From contig NC_034014.1 of NCBI RefSeq assembly GCF_000346465.2, positions 24,651,297 to 24,715,296 on the forward strand: a DNA stretch of 64,000 nucleotides, read 5' to 3'. A program made the translations under genes and the position numbers. Shown one piece after another: positions 36,197 through 48,003 of the stretch (the stretch's first letter is position 1; every line of letters begins with the position of its first letter). Below the pieces are notes generated by a model. It did not search any database. It worked only from the letters and a program-made list of their open reading frames with translations, and was not told the DNA's origin. This DNA is from Prunus persica. Lineage: Eukaryota; Streptophyta; Magnoliopsida; Rosales; Rosaceae.

Positions 36197-36896
36197 GAGG
36201 GGCACTTGATACACTTTTGAGTTAATTAATCATCTTTTGCTGTGCCCATTACTCAAGTTAGTGGGTTTTGTTTGGTGAGTTAAAAAAAGAAAATTGTAAC
36301 TATCTTATGAATTATTTACTTTTTAAAAATTTACATAAATGATATGTGTAAAAGGGAAAATTCGAACTTTGATGTAAATGAGCGGGTTCATTATCCTGAT
36401 GAATTAGCTTTTGGAGTTGAGGCCGTTGCTTGCACCAAATCCGGTTGGGATTTTTTTGGGGTCATAATCCTGTTAGGTTGAGCAGCCTGATATGAGCTCA
36501 ATTTAGAAAAAACATTGAATTGGGCTTCCTGAGGGTCGGGCCCATTTTATCCAATTGCCAACGTTGACCGTTGACTGGTGCTTTTATGAATATATAATAT
36601 TATTCTAACATCGTATTTGAAACAAAATAAATAACATTTGTTGTCATAGGCAAGTTGACCTCTAGCTGTACAAAATTTATAGTTATATGTAAACTAATAA
36701 ATTTTCTTTATCTTTTTCTCCGTACCCCCAAGTCTAAAACAGCATAGTGAAGTCCTTGTTTTGTCAGAAATGCTCAAGACAGCATCTCAAATCTCCATCT
36801 CACCTAGCAACCAACGCCAATTTAACCTGTGCCCAAGACACCCTCCTCCGTCATCTGCTACATTATCTCTAACCCCACCTCATCTCTCTCTCCAAC

Positions 36897-37361
36897 ATGG
36901 ATTCATGGACGGAGGAGAGCCACGCCGGAGACGATTTGGGATTTGAGTTCGAGACACTTAAGCTCATAGGCTTCTTGTTGTGCCTTGCAATAGGGACCAT
37001 CGTCGCTGTAACATATCAGTGCCTTGCCGTTGCTGACCAAAGGCGCATGCGAAACAACAACAACACACAGCAACAACAAAATGAACAGCAACCTCAGGGG
37101 CTTCAAATCAACCGACAGTTGATCCCAGTTGTCGAATACAGCAAAGAAAGCAAAGATGGGATTTGTGCTGTGTGCTTGTGTGAGTTCAAAGTTGGTGAGG
37201 CAATTCGTGTGTTGCCTGAATGCATGCACTTGTTTCATGCCGGCTGCATTGACATGTGTTTGAGCTCTCACTCTAATTGCCCACTTTGTCGTACTGATAT
37301 TGAGCCGCGACATGTCGTTTTATTGGTGCCACAATTCAGAGGGGGAAACCTTAGCATTTGA
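36897..37361 (+). CDS. ATL-type RING-H2 protein, tandem copy 2, lacks the E2-contact Trp
   Basis: Single exon, 154 residues, starting MDSWTEESHAG. Membrane span at about residues 22-43 (KLIGFLLCLAIGTIVAVTYQCL), a Gln/Asn-rich linker, and a RING-H2 at C90-C131 with all eight zinc ligands and correct spacing. The normally invariant Trp at position 121 is Cys (IDMCLSSHSN; codon TGT at 37257-37259), a change of one base from TGG. In RING ligases this Trp packs against the E2 enzyme and its replacement usually abolishes ligase activity, so this copy may be inactive or act as a decoy. Upstream DNA is shared with copies 1 and 3, showing that the promoter was duplicated with the gene. Confidence 0.85.
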   Translation: MDSWTEESHAGDDLGFEFETLKLIGFLLCLAIGTIVAVTYQCLAVADQRRMRNNNNTQQQQNEQQPQGLQINRQLIPVVEYSKESKDGICAVCLCEFKVGEAIRVLPECMHLFHAGCIDMCLSSHSNCPLCRTDIEPRHVVLLVPQFRGGNLSI

Positions 37362-38008
37362 GCTTGCAACACATGTATGGATGGATGGGTGTCCATTTAG
37401 ACTTATAGCTAGTGGGTTTTGTTGTAATAGATTACGAGCAATTACACAAGCATCCGAAGTTCTTTATACGCCTTTCTAGTTTTTATAAAAAGAAACCAAT
37501 TTTATTTGGTGAGTAAAAAAAAAAAGTAATTACTCTTGCTTATGAATTATTGACTGGCAATGCTTTTTAAAATTTTTTTTTATAGATCTAGGTCATTATT
37601 GCTGTTGGCATCAGCTCAATTTTGTAGAACTGAATTAGGCTTGTTTAAGGATCAGCTCAATTTTTTTTTATACCTCTGATCACGTTGACTGCTACTTGGA
37701 TGAAATAATACTATTATTAACATGATAAATAACAGTTGCTGTCATAGGCAAGCTGAGCTCTAGGCTCTAGCTGTATCAAAGTTCTAGCTTTTTGTTATAC
37801 TTACAACAAGGTGATTTTATTTTTCTTCGTAACCCCCTACGTGTAAAACAGCATAGTGAAAGTCTTTGTTTTGTCACAAATGCTCGAGACACAGCATCTG
37901 AAACCTCCAACTTCCAAGCCACCTAGCAATCAACGCCATTTTAACTTGTGCACCAAGACGCCTCCTCCTTCATCTAAAACCCCCGGATCATCTCTCTCTT
38001 TCTCCACC

Positions 38009-38485
38009 ATGGACGGATTAGGGGGACCGCTTGACGTTAAGATGATAGTTCTCATAGGCATTTTGGCCCTTGCAGTTGCAATCATCGTTATTGTAACACA
38101 TGCATGCCTTGCCGATGATGACGACGAGATTCATATCAATCGATATCGCAACAGGCCCCGGAGAACAAGAACACGAACAACAACAGAAACTAGAGCAACC
38201 ACAACTACAATAAGCAATAGTTCTTCATCTGCACATCATCAGTTGATCCCAACTGTCGAAGAAATCAAAGATGGGATTTGTGCTGTGTGCTTGTGCGAGT
38301 TCAAAGATGGTGAGGCAATTCGTGTGCTGCCCGAATGCATGCACTTGTTTCATGCCGAGTGCATCGACATGTGGTTGAGCTCTCACTCTAATTGCCCACT
38401 TTGTCGCACAGATATTGAACCTCCTCCTCAACATGTCGTTCTGTCGATGCCAAGTTTCAGTGAGGGAGGCCTTGGGAGCACTTGA
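38009..38485 (+). CDS. ATL-type RING-H2 E3 ubiquitin ligase, tandem copy 3
   Basis: Single exon, 158 residues, starting [11 protein letters not shown]. The membrane span (about residues 12-30, [19 protein letters not shown]) is followed by acidic DDDDE, an Arg/Thr-rich stretch, and a RING-H2 at C91-C132 with the Trp retained ([10 protein letters not shown]). The RING differs from copies 1 and 2 at only a few positions. The linker has diverged: the poly-Gln of copies 1 and 2 is replaced by Arg/Thr/Ser. An upstream in-frame ATG at 37856 would add 51 residues derived from duplicated leader sequence; the MDG start is preferred because it matches copy 1. Confidence 0.87.
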   Translation: MDGLGGPLDVKMIVLIGILALAVAIIVIVTHACLADDDDEIHINRYRNRPRRTRTRTTTETRATTTTISNSSSSAHHQLIPTVEEIKDGICAVCLCEFKDGEAIRVLPECMHLFHAECIDMWLSSHSNCPLCRTDIEPPPQHVVLSMPSFSEGGLGST

Positions 38486-39495
38486 TCTTATACCTAAACT
38501 TGCTTGTGAATGATTTGGGTTGCATTTTTCCTTGTTACAATTTTTCATATTTTTATTTCAATCGAACCCAAATAAACTCAATAAAAATGTCATAATATTC
38601 CAAATTCTAAGAAGAGGATGATGTGTGTAGTAAAAAAAATTATATTACTCCCTTTGATTATATTTTACCTAGAACTAATTGCCAATCGTCCAATTGCACA
38701 TTATGTTTTGTTCCTTGTTCATTTATATTGCACACAAGATGGGTCGGTGAGGGTCCAGACGGAAAATCATGTTTATGGCCTGTACAAAATCTGTACTACA
38801 ACTTGGGGCATGTTTGGTGGAGCTCTGGCCCAGCTTGAGCCTGGGCTGGTTTAGTCCAGTCTGCCCTATACCCATCACTGAGGACCCAAAACCACAGACA
38901 ACTAGGACCTAAACAAACCACCTGTAAAATATATGCATAATCCTATACATATAGTCAGTCTCTCAAGTGCCAGAATCTATTCGTGTCATGAGCACCACAT
39001 GTTTCGTTGTTCAAAATTGTAGCCCAATATAAAAGAATATTGATTTGCAGACTAATAGTTTTAAGTTTGAATTTTTATAATATCGTGGCTGGCAGTACAT
39101 AAAAAAATTATAAACATACGACTTACATTAGCACAAGTTGTTTCTCCGTTATAATATAAGTAAATATTTATTAATATATACTAAAGTTGAAAAATGAATC
39201 ATAGTCTATCAATGTTATAAAAAGGAAACGAATTTTACTTGGTGATTCTATACTAGAATACAAATGATGTACTTGATACTAACTGCAGTAAAATATGTAG
39301 CTATCATGATATTACTTGAGACTTTCCCTGAAAACCCCACAAATTCCCATCAATAATTGCTCCTCACAAACCCAAAGAAAACTCCACCACATCACACACA
39401 AACACAAAAACACATTGTTTTTTTTCCAACTTCACCAAACTCAAAAGAAAAACTCCAAAACCTCACCCACTCTCTCTCTCTCTCTCTCTCTTATC
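38486..39495. other. Intergenic between ATL array and next RING gene
   Basis: About 1 kb, AT-rich, no gene. A (CT) run at 39469-39490 lies in the leader of the following RING-H2 gene. Confidence 0.5.
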
Positions 39496-40041
39496 ATGGA
39501 GAGCGCACCCACCGTCCTAAACAAGCCACCCCCACCTTTCCCAGCACCGCCCAGAAGCGTAGACTTCTCTGCCCTCGGATTCATCCTCGGCCTCGTCGCC
39601 GTCATCACCATCCCTGCTCTCGTCTACGCTTTCTTCTTCTCCATCAAGTGCCCTCCCAACCCTTTCCGCCGCCGGCATCACCGGAGCTCCACCACCGCAT
39701 CGGGACCCATCCGACCCGAACCCAACACCCTCAACCGGAACGACGTCATTTCTGACGTCAAGTACCAGAAACAGACCCATGTGAAGGAAATTGGAACAGA
39801 GTGCCCTGTTTGCTTGTCTGTGTTTGCTGATGGTGAAGAGGTCAGGCAGCTGAGCGTCTGCAAGCACTCTTTCCACGCTCTCTGTATAAACATGTGGCTT
39901 AAAGACCACTCCAATTGTCCCATTTGTCGAGCTTATATTGCCGTCGATCGTAGTAGTGGTAACAATCGAACGGCGTCTGGTGCAGCTAGAGATAGAGATG
40001 ATCAGCAACAAGGTTTGCCTGATGCTTCGTCTATGGTTTGA
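39496..40041 (+). CDS. ATL-type RING-H2 E3 ubiquitin ligase, distinct from the tandem array
   Basis: Single exon, 181 residues. A Pro-rich N-terminus (PPPPFPAPP) precedes a membrane span at about residues 26-48 ([22 protein letters not shown]), then a basic RRRHHR patch, and a RING-H2 at C103-C144 ([20 protein letters not shown]) with all ligands and the Trp ([10 protein letters not shown]). The ATL plan is canonical. The N-terminus and RING differ enough from the three upstream copies to make this an older relative rather than part of the recent duplication. Start ATG at 39496 follows a CT-rich leader; the frame is open further upstream to 39316 but that part reads as leader sequence. Confidence 0.9.
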   Translation: MESAPTVLNKPPPPFPAPPRSVDFSALGFILGLVAVITIPALVYAFFFSIKCPPNPFRRRHHRSSTTASGPIRPEPNTLNRNDVISDVKYQKQTHVKEIGTECPVCLSVFADGEEVRQLSVCKHSFHALCINMWLKDHSNCPICRAYIAVDRSSGNNRTASGAARDRDDQQQGLPDASSMV

Positions 40042-40238
40042 CACACTAAATTAATTTTTGTTTTTTTCCTTTTGTTCTTGGAGGGTTTTGTGGTGATGGG
40101 GTTTTGGTGGAAGATGATGATGACAACATGTGGCAGCTGGGATATTGGGTTAATTCTTTTGCTTTCTTTTGAAGTTTTCGGAAACTCACCGACAAAGTTG
40201 TAAACTTGTAGCTGTAGTTCAATTTCTTTAGCTTTTAC

Positions 40239-40285
<47 letters not shown>

Positions 40286-42025
40286 GCTAGAAAGTAGTTG
40301 ATTAATCAGGGCTTCTTCTATAATTTGAAAGTTGAAAGTTGAAACTTTGAGCTGAATTTCAAACCAGATGATGTTTGTTTTAATCACCTTTACCATATGG
40401 CATGCCTAATCATTTCTCAACTGTAGTCAACATATATACTGTCAGCCATGTGAGAACCAGCATGAAAAAATGGAAAAGAAAAAAAAATTAAATAGGGTTT
40501 TTGCTTCTTCATTGGGTTTTTTAAGGTTCTTTTTTTATTTTTGCTCAGTGAGTTTCTGATAAAAGAGTACAGAAGTGGAGTGGGTGAGTCATGAAAGTTT
40601 CTTTACAGACAGTCTGAGTTCATACGACACGTAAATTGTAATGATGTTTGTTGTTTGCAGATTAAATTAAAAAGGAAACAAATAAGAAGTACCTAAACAT
40701 TTGCTTGTCAACAACCCCATTTGGTGTTTGATCATTTATAAGATGACACGTCCCTTCAATGGGTTATATAATTAGCACTTGATCCATCAGTCCAACTAAT
40801 AATATGATTAAAATGGGGTAGAGCACCAACTTGTATGATTAAGGGCTTATTTGGACCACTCCATGCCTAATTAAGCTACTTAAAATTTTGTTTTTTGTTT
40901 TTATACATACAATATTCAACTCCATAGGAGGATTCGAGCTCGGATGCACTGCACTACTTGAAAATTATTACATAAAAAGAAAAGAGTTCATATGCAATTT
41001 GGGAGGAAATTTCCTTCGTCAACAATCATGAGTCATTAGTTCTGGCCCATTTGGTACCAAAAGTTTTTTTGTTTTATTTCCCTTTTCCCTTGTCTTATTT
41101 GTGTCCTCAAGCAAAAAAGAAACTTGGCCCTGGATGGCTCATAAGGCCACCTCTTATATCTTTTTTCCTTTTTTCCATTTGACTCATAACCCTTTTCAAC
41201 AGTGGCGGAGTTAGAATTCTTAGTATGAAGGGGTTAAAATTTCAAAATTACTTTTACTAGATTTTTCATCTTCAACTGGGAGGGCCATCACTAATATAAT
41301 TGCAGTAATTGTATTGCTATATTATATATTTTATAATATATTACAAGAGATTAATAATTAAGTGGGGGGGGGGGGGGGGGGGGGGGGGGCTGCTTTTCAA
41401 ATTGAAATGTTGGCAATGTTTAGAATTCAATGCTCCTGCTCAATCACGTTTTCTTCTTCTTAGATTCAATGGAGAAAATGATAAAGAGAATGGAGCTCTG
41501 GTCCTCAGTCTAGAGTTCTATGTGCTCTTGCTGTTCAAGTTAAAAATGGAAATTTTGCTATTTTGCATATTTGGATCACCTCAATTGATAAATTCTGGAC
41601 AAGAGGCATTCCTACAATACACGTTACAGAATCTAATTACCTATGTTCGACCTGAATTTTCACTCCATCTGAAACGTGACAAAAATCTCAGACAAATAAC
41701 TGCTCTTAACCGGTTGAGATAGATCCCCTAGAAACGCAAACAAAAGGAAGTTAAGGTGTACCACAAACACAAACGGTCGAGCGGTAGCAGATCACAACCG
41801 ACAATTCAAATTAAATACTAACGGGTATGCTTTCCCTCTCCCACTGAACCCATTTTCCCACCTGTAAATTGTAAACAAAAGAGAAGAAAAAGCTTCACGC
41901 CGACACCACCTCCTACCTTCTCACTCCCTCCAAACCCAACCCACATCACCAAATCTCTCATCTTTTTTGTCATTTTCCAATTTCCTCTTGATCCCCAGAA
42001 GTAAAGAACTTGTTTTTTACCTCCA
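40042..42025. other. Intergenic region with homopolymer G and GA repeats
   Basis: No gene. It holds a (GA)n run (40241-40281), a single hAT-like end CAGTGGCGGAG near 41202 without a partner, and a 26-base G run. The last 150 bp are a pyrimidine-rich leader for the GT14 gene. Confidence 0.5.
41364..41389. repeat. Homopolymer run of 26 G
   Basis: An unbroken poly(G) tract in AT-rich surroundings. Runs of this length are rare in plant DNA and can form G-quadruplexes; length is probably uncertain. Confidence 0.95.
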
Positions 42026-44220
42026 ATGAAAAGAGCTCACGCTCAATGGCTCATGATTTTAACCGCCACTTCCCTCCTCTTCCTCATCGTTCTCCTTACC
42101 GTAACCCTAACCGGCCACGGTAAATACTCCTCCGGCGCCTCCGATTTTTACTACGAGCAGCGCCAGTTTACCACTCTGGACCGAAATTTTGGAGACACCG
42201 CAGAAAACAACGACGGCGACAGCAACCGGTTAGGGCTTCCGAAACTCCCGAGATTCGCTTACCTCATATCGGGCTCCAAGGGCGATGGCCCCCAGCTGCG
42301 GCGGTTGCTTCAGGCGCTTTACCACCCGAGAAATTACTATTTGCTGCACCTTGATCTCGAAGCTTCGGACGCCGAGAGGCTCGAGCTGGCGAAATTCGTG
42401 AAATCGGAGGCTTTGATTCGGGAGTTTCGGAATGCCATGGTGATTGGAAACGCCGATTTGGTCACCGCCAAGGGCCCCACTATGATTGCCTCCACGCTTC
42501 ACGCCATTGCGATTTTGCTCAAGCGGGCTAAGGATTGGGACTGGTTTATTAATCTCAGCGCCTCAGATTATCCTCTTATGTCCCAAGATGGTAACTTTAC
42601 TAATTTTATTAATTTAGTTATTTTTTTTAATTACCGATTAATTAAAGTTTCTAAATTGTTGCTGTTAGAGCTTTTGCATATTTTTTCATTCTTGCCGAGG
42701 GAGCTCAACTTCTTGGAGCACACTAGCAATATCGGGTGGAAAGAGTAAGCACCCAATTTTTTAACGCAATTCAACAACTGGTTTCTTTCTAGTGTTGGGC
42801 TTGATATTCATAATTTGCATATGTTTTTGTGGGAATGTTACAGAAATCAAAGGGCAAGGCCTATTATTGTTGATCCTGGCTTGTACCACTCTAAGAAATC
42901 CGGTGTGTTTTGGGCTAAAGAGAGAAGGTCAATGCCTGCTTCCTTCAAGTTATTCATGGGTACTTCTCCTTCTCTGCAATTAAGTATACTTTGTGTTCTG
43001 GGTTTATTTTCTCATGCCGAGCTGGTATAGAAAGTGGTATATTAGTCTTTCCATGCGGTTTTCAGTTGAATTCATGAAATTGAGGATAAGTGCTGTTGGA
43101 TACTAATGGTTGTTGGCATTTACTAATCGAGATGTAGACTAATAAGGTTATATTAGTTGAATTAGAACGAATTTAGAAATCACTTCAAAATCCAAAAAGA
43201 ATTTGGTATTTCTTCATTTTTGAGCTTTCTGTACAACCTCCTGACTCGGATAGGCACATTTTCCATGAGAAGAAAAGCATAAAAAGCTGTGATTTCTTAG
43301 AACTATGTTTAGATTTTGTTTCTTGAAATAATCAATGCAACTGCCTCGAGCACAGTTTGGTTTCTGAGTTCCTTAAAGCCAGAGAATTATAATGTCATTA
43401 TGTAATCTTTCATAATGATAAGCTCATAACCAGTGTGATGCTGCAATAGTCTGGTGGAAGACTTCAATCTTGCCATTTTGATCATAGCCTACAGTTTTTA
43501 CATCCATAAGAGTGGAACCCATGAATTTTCATATATATATTCTGGGGTTCCGCAACGTTGATTTGGAACCTGAAAATGCCATTTAACATGATGCAAATGG
43601 ACAGTATTTATTGTACTTGTTGAATGGTTTATCTTGCTTACTATATGTGGCTGATGGTTTGTAGAAGCATTTTATTTTGCATATCTCAAACATAAATCTT
43701 TCTACCTTCAGGGTCCACGTGGGTGCTGCTGACCAAATCGTTTCTTGAGTTCTGTGTTTTGGGGTGGGACAATCTTCCCCGCACTCTTCTCATGTATTAC
43801 ACCAATTTCTTGTCATCCCCAGAGGGCTACTTCCACACCCTTGCGTGCAACCACAAGGACTACCAGAACACGACCGTGAATCATAACTTGCATTACATAA
43901 GGTGGGATAGCCCTCCGAAGGCAAATCCAATTAACCTAACGCTGGAACATTACAACGACATGGTCCAAAGTGGAGCTCCTTTTGCTGGTTCATTTGCCAG
44001 GGACGATCCGGTTCTAGACATAATTGACAAGGAGCTCTTGAAGAGACCAAGAGGCCAGTTTACACCGGGTGGTTGGTGTTTAGGGAAGTTAGGTAAAGAT
44101 CCGTGTTTAGCTTGTGGCAACCCAAATGCTGTAAAACCAACTGTAGTTTCAAAGATGCTAGAGAAACTCATTGTGAAACTTCTTGATTCTGAAAATTTCC
44201 GGCCTAAGCAATGTAAATAG
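42026..44220 (+). CDS. GT14-family beta-glucuronosyltransferase (GlcAT14-like)
   Basis: Four exons (42026-42590, 42669-42744, 42844-42959, 43712-44220) give 421 residues. A short cytosolic tail and a signal anchor at about residues 9-30 (LMILTATSLLFLIVLLTVTL) make it a type II Golgi membrane protein. The lumenal part is the core-2/I-branching domain: RFAYLISGSKGD, LLHLDLEA, WDWFINLSASDYPLM, LHIFSFLPRELNFLEHTSNIGWKE, GSTWVLLTKSFLEFCVLGWDNLPR and YFHTLACNHKDYQNTTVNHNLHYIRWD, ending GGWCLGKLG and a Cys-rich tail. Plant members add glucuronic acid to type II arabinogalactan side chains of arabinogalactan proteins. The three-intron layout fits the family. Which GlcAT14 paralogue it corresponds to I cannot settle. 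Confidence 0.92.
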
Positions 44221-44408
44221 TCTTGTCTATGCTTTGATTTTCCCTCCCTCCCACATTAACATTTGTTCTTTTCAGTCTAATAAAAAAGAAGATAAAACGA
44301 ACTTGGGAGAGAAACCCTTTAAGAAAACTAAAACTGGTTAACTGTGCATTATATGCTTCTAACTTAACTGTGCATTATATGCTTCTTGAGAAAAATAAAA
44401 AGAAATAT

Positions 44409-44482
44409 TGGCGTCGCACGGACTCGAACCGCAGACCTTCAGTGTGTTAGACTGACGTGATAACCAACTACACCACGACACC
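44409..44482 (-). tRNA. tRNA-Val (AAC anticodon)
   Basis: On the minus strand, a 74-nt cloverleaf: acceptor GGTGTCG pairs with CGACGCC (one T-G wobble). The D arm is GTGGTGTAGTTGGTTATCAC. The anticodon stem TCAGT/ACTGA encloses CTAACAC, giving anticodon AAC. The T arm carries TTCGAGT. Two wobble pairs in the T stem are slightly unusual but tolerable. Confidence 0.93.
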
Positions 44483-45336
44483 TTCGTGCCCTGTCTTTCC
44501 CTCAGGTCCTATAAATACAAAGACATGCAAATAAAATATGAATTTGGGTTGGGAGTAGAATGTGGGCAAAACCGCGGGCCTGGTGGCGCAAAAATCAAAT
44601 TTCAGGGGCGGGCCCATTCGGATGGCAGTTTAATTTTAGCACGCTCTGCCCTTTATTTCATCTGTTCCTACTTCGTCGTCTTCATATTCACGAAAAGCGG
44701 GAACTGCAAATATATATATATATATATACATATTTTCAATCTTATAATAATATGCTGGAAAAATCCCCCTATTTTTAGGGTTTGCGCTTCTCCTTTGAGA
44801 CACCTAGATCTTCAGGTTCGCGCTTCTCTTTCATTTGAATGTCTCCATTTTTCTTTAACGCAAAAATTTACATCTCTCTATTTCTTTTTCTTTAATTTTC
44901 TTTAATTGACTGTATTTTTGTTTTCTTTACTTTTGTGATGGATGAGCAGTATAGTGATTCTCATTGTTCTAGTAATTTTTGTAAATTATGTGGCGTCATT
45001 TGTATGTGTTTGGAAGCTCATCAATTTGATAATTCTGTGGTATTTGTCGATTCAATTGCTTTCGGTTTGAGAAAGCTTGAGCCAGTAGTTTGGAAAATTG
45101 GCAATGTCTCGTTTAAGAAAATGTTATGGTGGAGATGGCTGATTTCATTGGATCCTGACACTAAAATCACTTGAATAATTGAATTTAAATGGTGCTATAT
45201 TTCTTTTATGAATTGAATTGTAGTTTCTTTCCTTTTATGATACAGGAGAAATTGCAAAGAAGTGTGTTTTTATTACTCGCCGTAAACGCCTAGAATTATC
45301 TTTGTTTGATGTGCAGAGTGTAGCCAGTTGAACATT
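44483..45336 (+). other. Promoter and untranslated leader of the DP gene
   Basis: It includes an (AT)n run near 44709-44728 and pyrimidine-rich leader sequence. A 79-codon ORF at 44935-45174 has no family resemblance. The leader probably contains an intron ending just before 45317 (TTTGATGTGCAG). No separate gene seen. Confidence 0.4.
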
Positions 45337-48003
45337 ATGGATGATAACTACTCGGGGGATTCACTTGGTGGATTCTTTCAGAAGCATTCTAGTGCAGAAA
45401 GTTCTGTTTCAGCTTCACTGAACAATGCAGCTGCTTTTGGGAGTGCACGGAGATCTATCACTTTCGATCATGACGATACTGGTACTGCCAGTGTTGAGAC
45501 GTGAGTGAAGTGGTTTATGCATCATATCATATTATTCCTTTTTCGTCTACATATGTTATCAGTTCAACCAGAACCACCGAAGCACTATGTTTGCGATAGC
45601 ATCATTTTAAGAACTTGTTTGATGACTACTTTAAGTGGTACCTAAGGGTATTCCTTCTGAAATATTTTTTTTGTTCTTTTTGTTCCTGCTAAAAGAAATG
45701 CACCAAAGAAGAAAAGGGTTTCAAGAATGACGGGTGGAGGTCTGCGCCAGTTCAGTGCCAAAGGTCAGTAATTGATATACACAAGTCAAAATATTGTTCA
45801 GTCCGTGATAATATAGTTTGTGCATGTGTTTGTGAAATTAAACCTGTTGTTAATGAGTATCATCTCTCAAGGTGGGGTTAGTGAACATATAGATCTTGTT
45901 TTCCTTTTCAGTTTGTGACTTGTTGGAGAGCAAGGGAAGAACAACCTATGCTGAGGTATATTTTTCTAAAGTAACTATGAAGTTTATTTGGTGAAGAATC
46001 ATTATGGAAAAGGATTAATTAAGAGATCCTTTATTTAGTATTTTTTCTAGGATAGTGTTACATATGGTTTTTCTTTGCGAATAATGGATAGCTTCTATTT
46101 CCAGTGTCACATAATCTTCAGATTTTTGTAATATATTTTTCCTTCTTTGATCAGTGAATGTTTAAGTGCGAGTAATTATAGTGATGGTGTTCAGCTTGCA
46201 GATTACATAATGTCAGAGTTAGCTGGAAATGACAGTGAAACAGCAACATCTTTGAGCGAGGTTCAATTCAGACCGATAAATATAACTATCTACATTATGC
46301 TTCTTTTAATGACTGTCATTATTGTCACAGTTGTTTTGCCATTATGGAAATTACTGAAGTATGTTGTGAAAATGATTTATCAACTTCTCAGTTTAATGAC
46401 AAAAATATTCCACGGCGGGTATATGATGCATTAAATGTTCTTGAGGCATTGGATATCATCACAAGAGTTAAAAAAGAAATCAAGTGGAATGGGATTCCAG
46501 ACAGAAAGATGGATTTGGAGGGAATGAAGGTTAGTGAATGTCATTATTTTGATCGTGTGATAAACATGCTATAAAATTTGGGGATTGAATAATTTGACAA
46601 TGTTGATTTTGTCTTTGATTCTTTCAGGCAGAGTGTGTCAGAATGATGAATAGGATTGGAAGGAAAACGGCTTACTTGAAAGACTTAGAAGAGCAAGTAA
46701 TGATATCTGACATACTTTTAGTCTGATAAGTTTTTTAAATCCCTGTAGTATATCTTGTGGTTTTATTCTTATTCAGTCCCTGTAGGAATGGTTTGCTAGT
46801 AGGACTTGTGTTGGAACACTAATTCTTAAATCTCAATAACCTATGACAGTTGGCGTGATTGTTAGTAGATTTTTATTTTATAAAGAACAGAAAATATAGG
46901 CTTTAACATTTTTCAGTTTGCTCAATCAAATGGAATTACTCTACCAGCTTATGTTCTAATAGTCTTTGTTATTTCTCTGGAAAAATATGATATAGTTTGC
47001 AGATCTCCAAAATTTGATGTTTTGCAATAAAGAGTTGCTTAAGAGTGGAAACACTCATCCGGGGGGATTTTCTTTGCCATTTATACTGGTCCAGGTATAT
47101 TACTTTGTTATCTTTTGTTGGTTTGCATGACTATGACTTGTTTACAGTTGACAAAATTCTGATTTGAATTGTAACAATCTTACAGTTGAAGCCTGTAGTT
47201 AGCATTTCTTCGAGTTGGAGATTTTTAGCGCTTATCCTCACTCTACTCTTTAGCTTAAGACAATGACCAAAAGCTATGACATAAATTTATCTTCTAATTA
47301 TCAGCTGTTGCATACTTTGTACTTTGTCATCATTGATATTTTGATCAGGTAGTGCACACTCGTATGAACTTCATTCCTGCATGAAAATGAAGTTGTTGAA
47401 AATTTATCTGCAGTACTCGCTAGCTAGAGATCTGTTGATTGTTAATTTCAGCCCAATCTTTAGGCTTCTTTCTTAGGTGGAATGTGTAGGGAAGTATGCT
47501 TGAAACAAAGGCATACCCTCTTCCTAAATGGCAGAATCATCAATCTACCATCTATACGAAGAGTTCAGTTTCCTGCAAGATTTAGAGATTATAGATACAT
47601 AGCGGTTGCATATATGTGTATATGTGTGACAGTGCATAATCTTATTTTTCAATCTTTTTACTTCTCTAGACAAGCCGTGATGCTGCCGTCGAGATTGAGA
47701 TTTCTGAAGACAAGCACATGGTGCATTTCGATTTCAATAGGTATCAGTACTTCGTGTCGCTACCGATACTTTGATGTAGTTGTGACTTGTATCATTTTCT
47801 AACTAACTTGTCTCTCTGGCAGTGCGCCCTTCTTCTTGCACGATGATACTTACATTCTGAAGCTATTGCGGCGTCACCAACGGCCGGAAAGAACAAATGT
47901 ATCTCAAAATTCTTCAGTTCACCCGCCTTCTCCATGTCCCAGCATTGTATCTGGAGGCGCCGGACCCTTTTATTGGAACTCTGGAACAGAAACTCCGAAC
48001 TGA
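45337..48003 (+). CDS. DPA: DP-type E2F dimerisation partner transcription factor (DPA-like)
   Basis: Nine exons (45337-45500, 45696-45763, 45912-45955, 46195-46260, 46392-46529, 46628-46696, 46996-47094, 47670-47740, 47823-48003) give 299 residues, close to the usual DPA length. The winged-helix DNA-binding domain reads [75 protein letters not shown] is the DP signature recognition helix. The dimerisation part follows (coiled coil with LKDLEEQFADLQNL, then LPFILVQTSRDAAVEIEISEDKHMVHFDFN and HDDTYILKLL), and a Ser-rich tail ends GPFYWNSGTETPN, like DPA. DP pairs with E2F to bind TTTSSCGC sites in S-phase genes. Intron 4 is easily misread because open frames run through it in two directions. 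Confidence 0.9.

Noticed and set aside
41202..41220. hAT-like left end CAGTGGCGGAG
   Set aside because: No partner end or target duplication found, so no element can be delimited.
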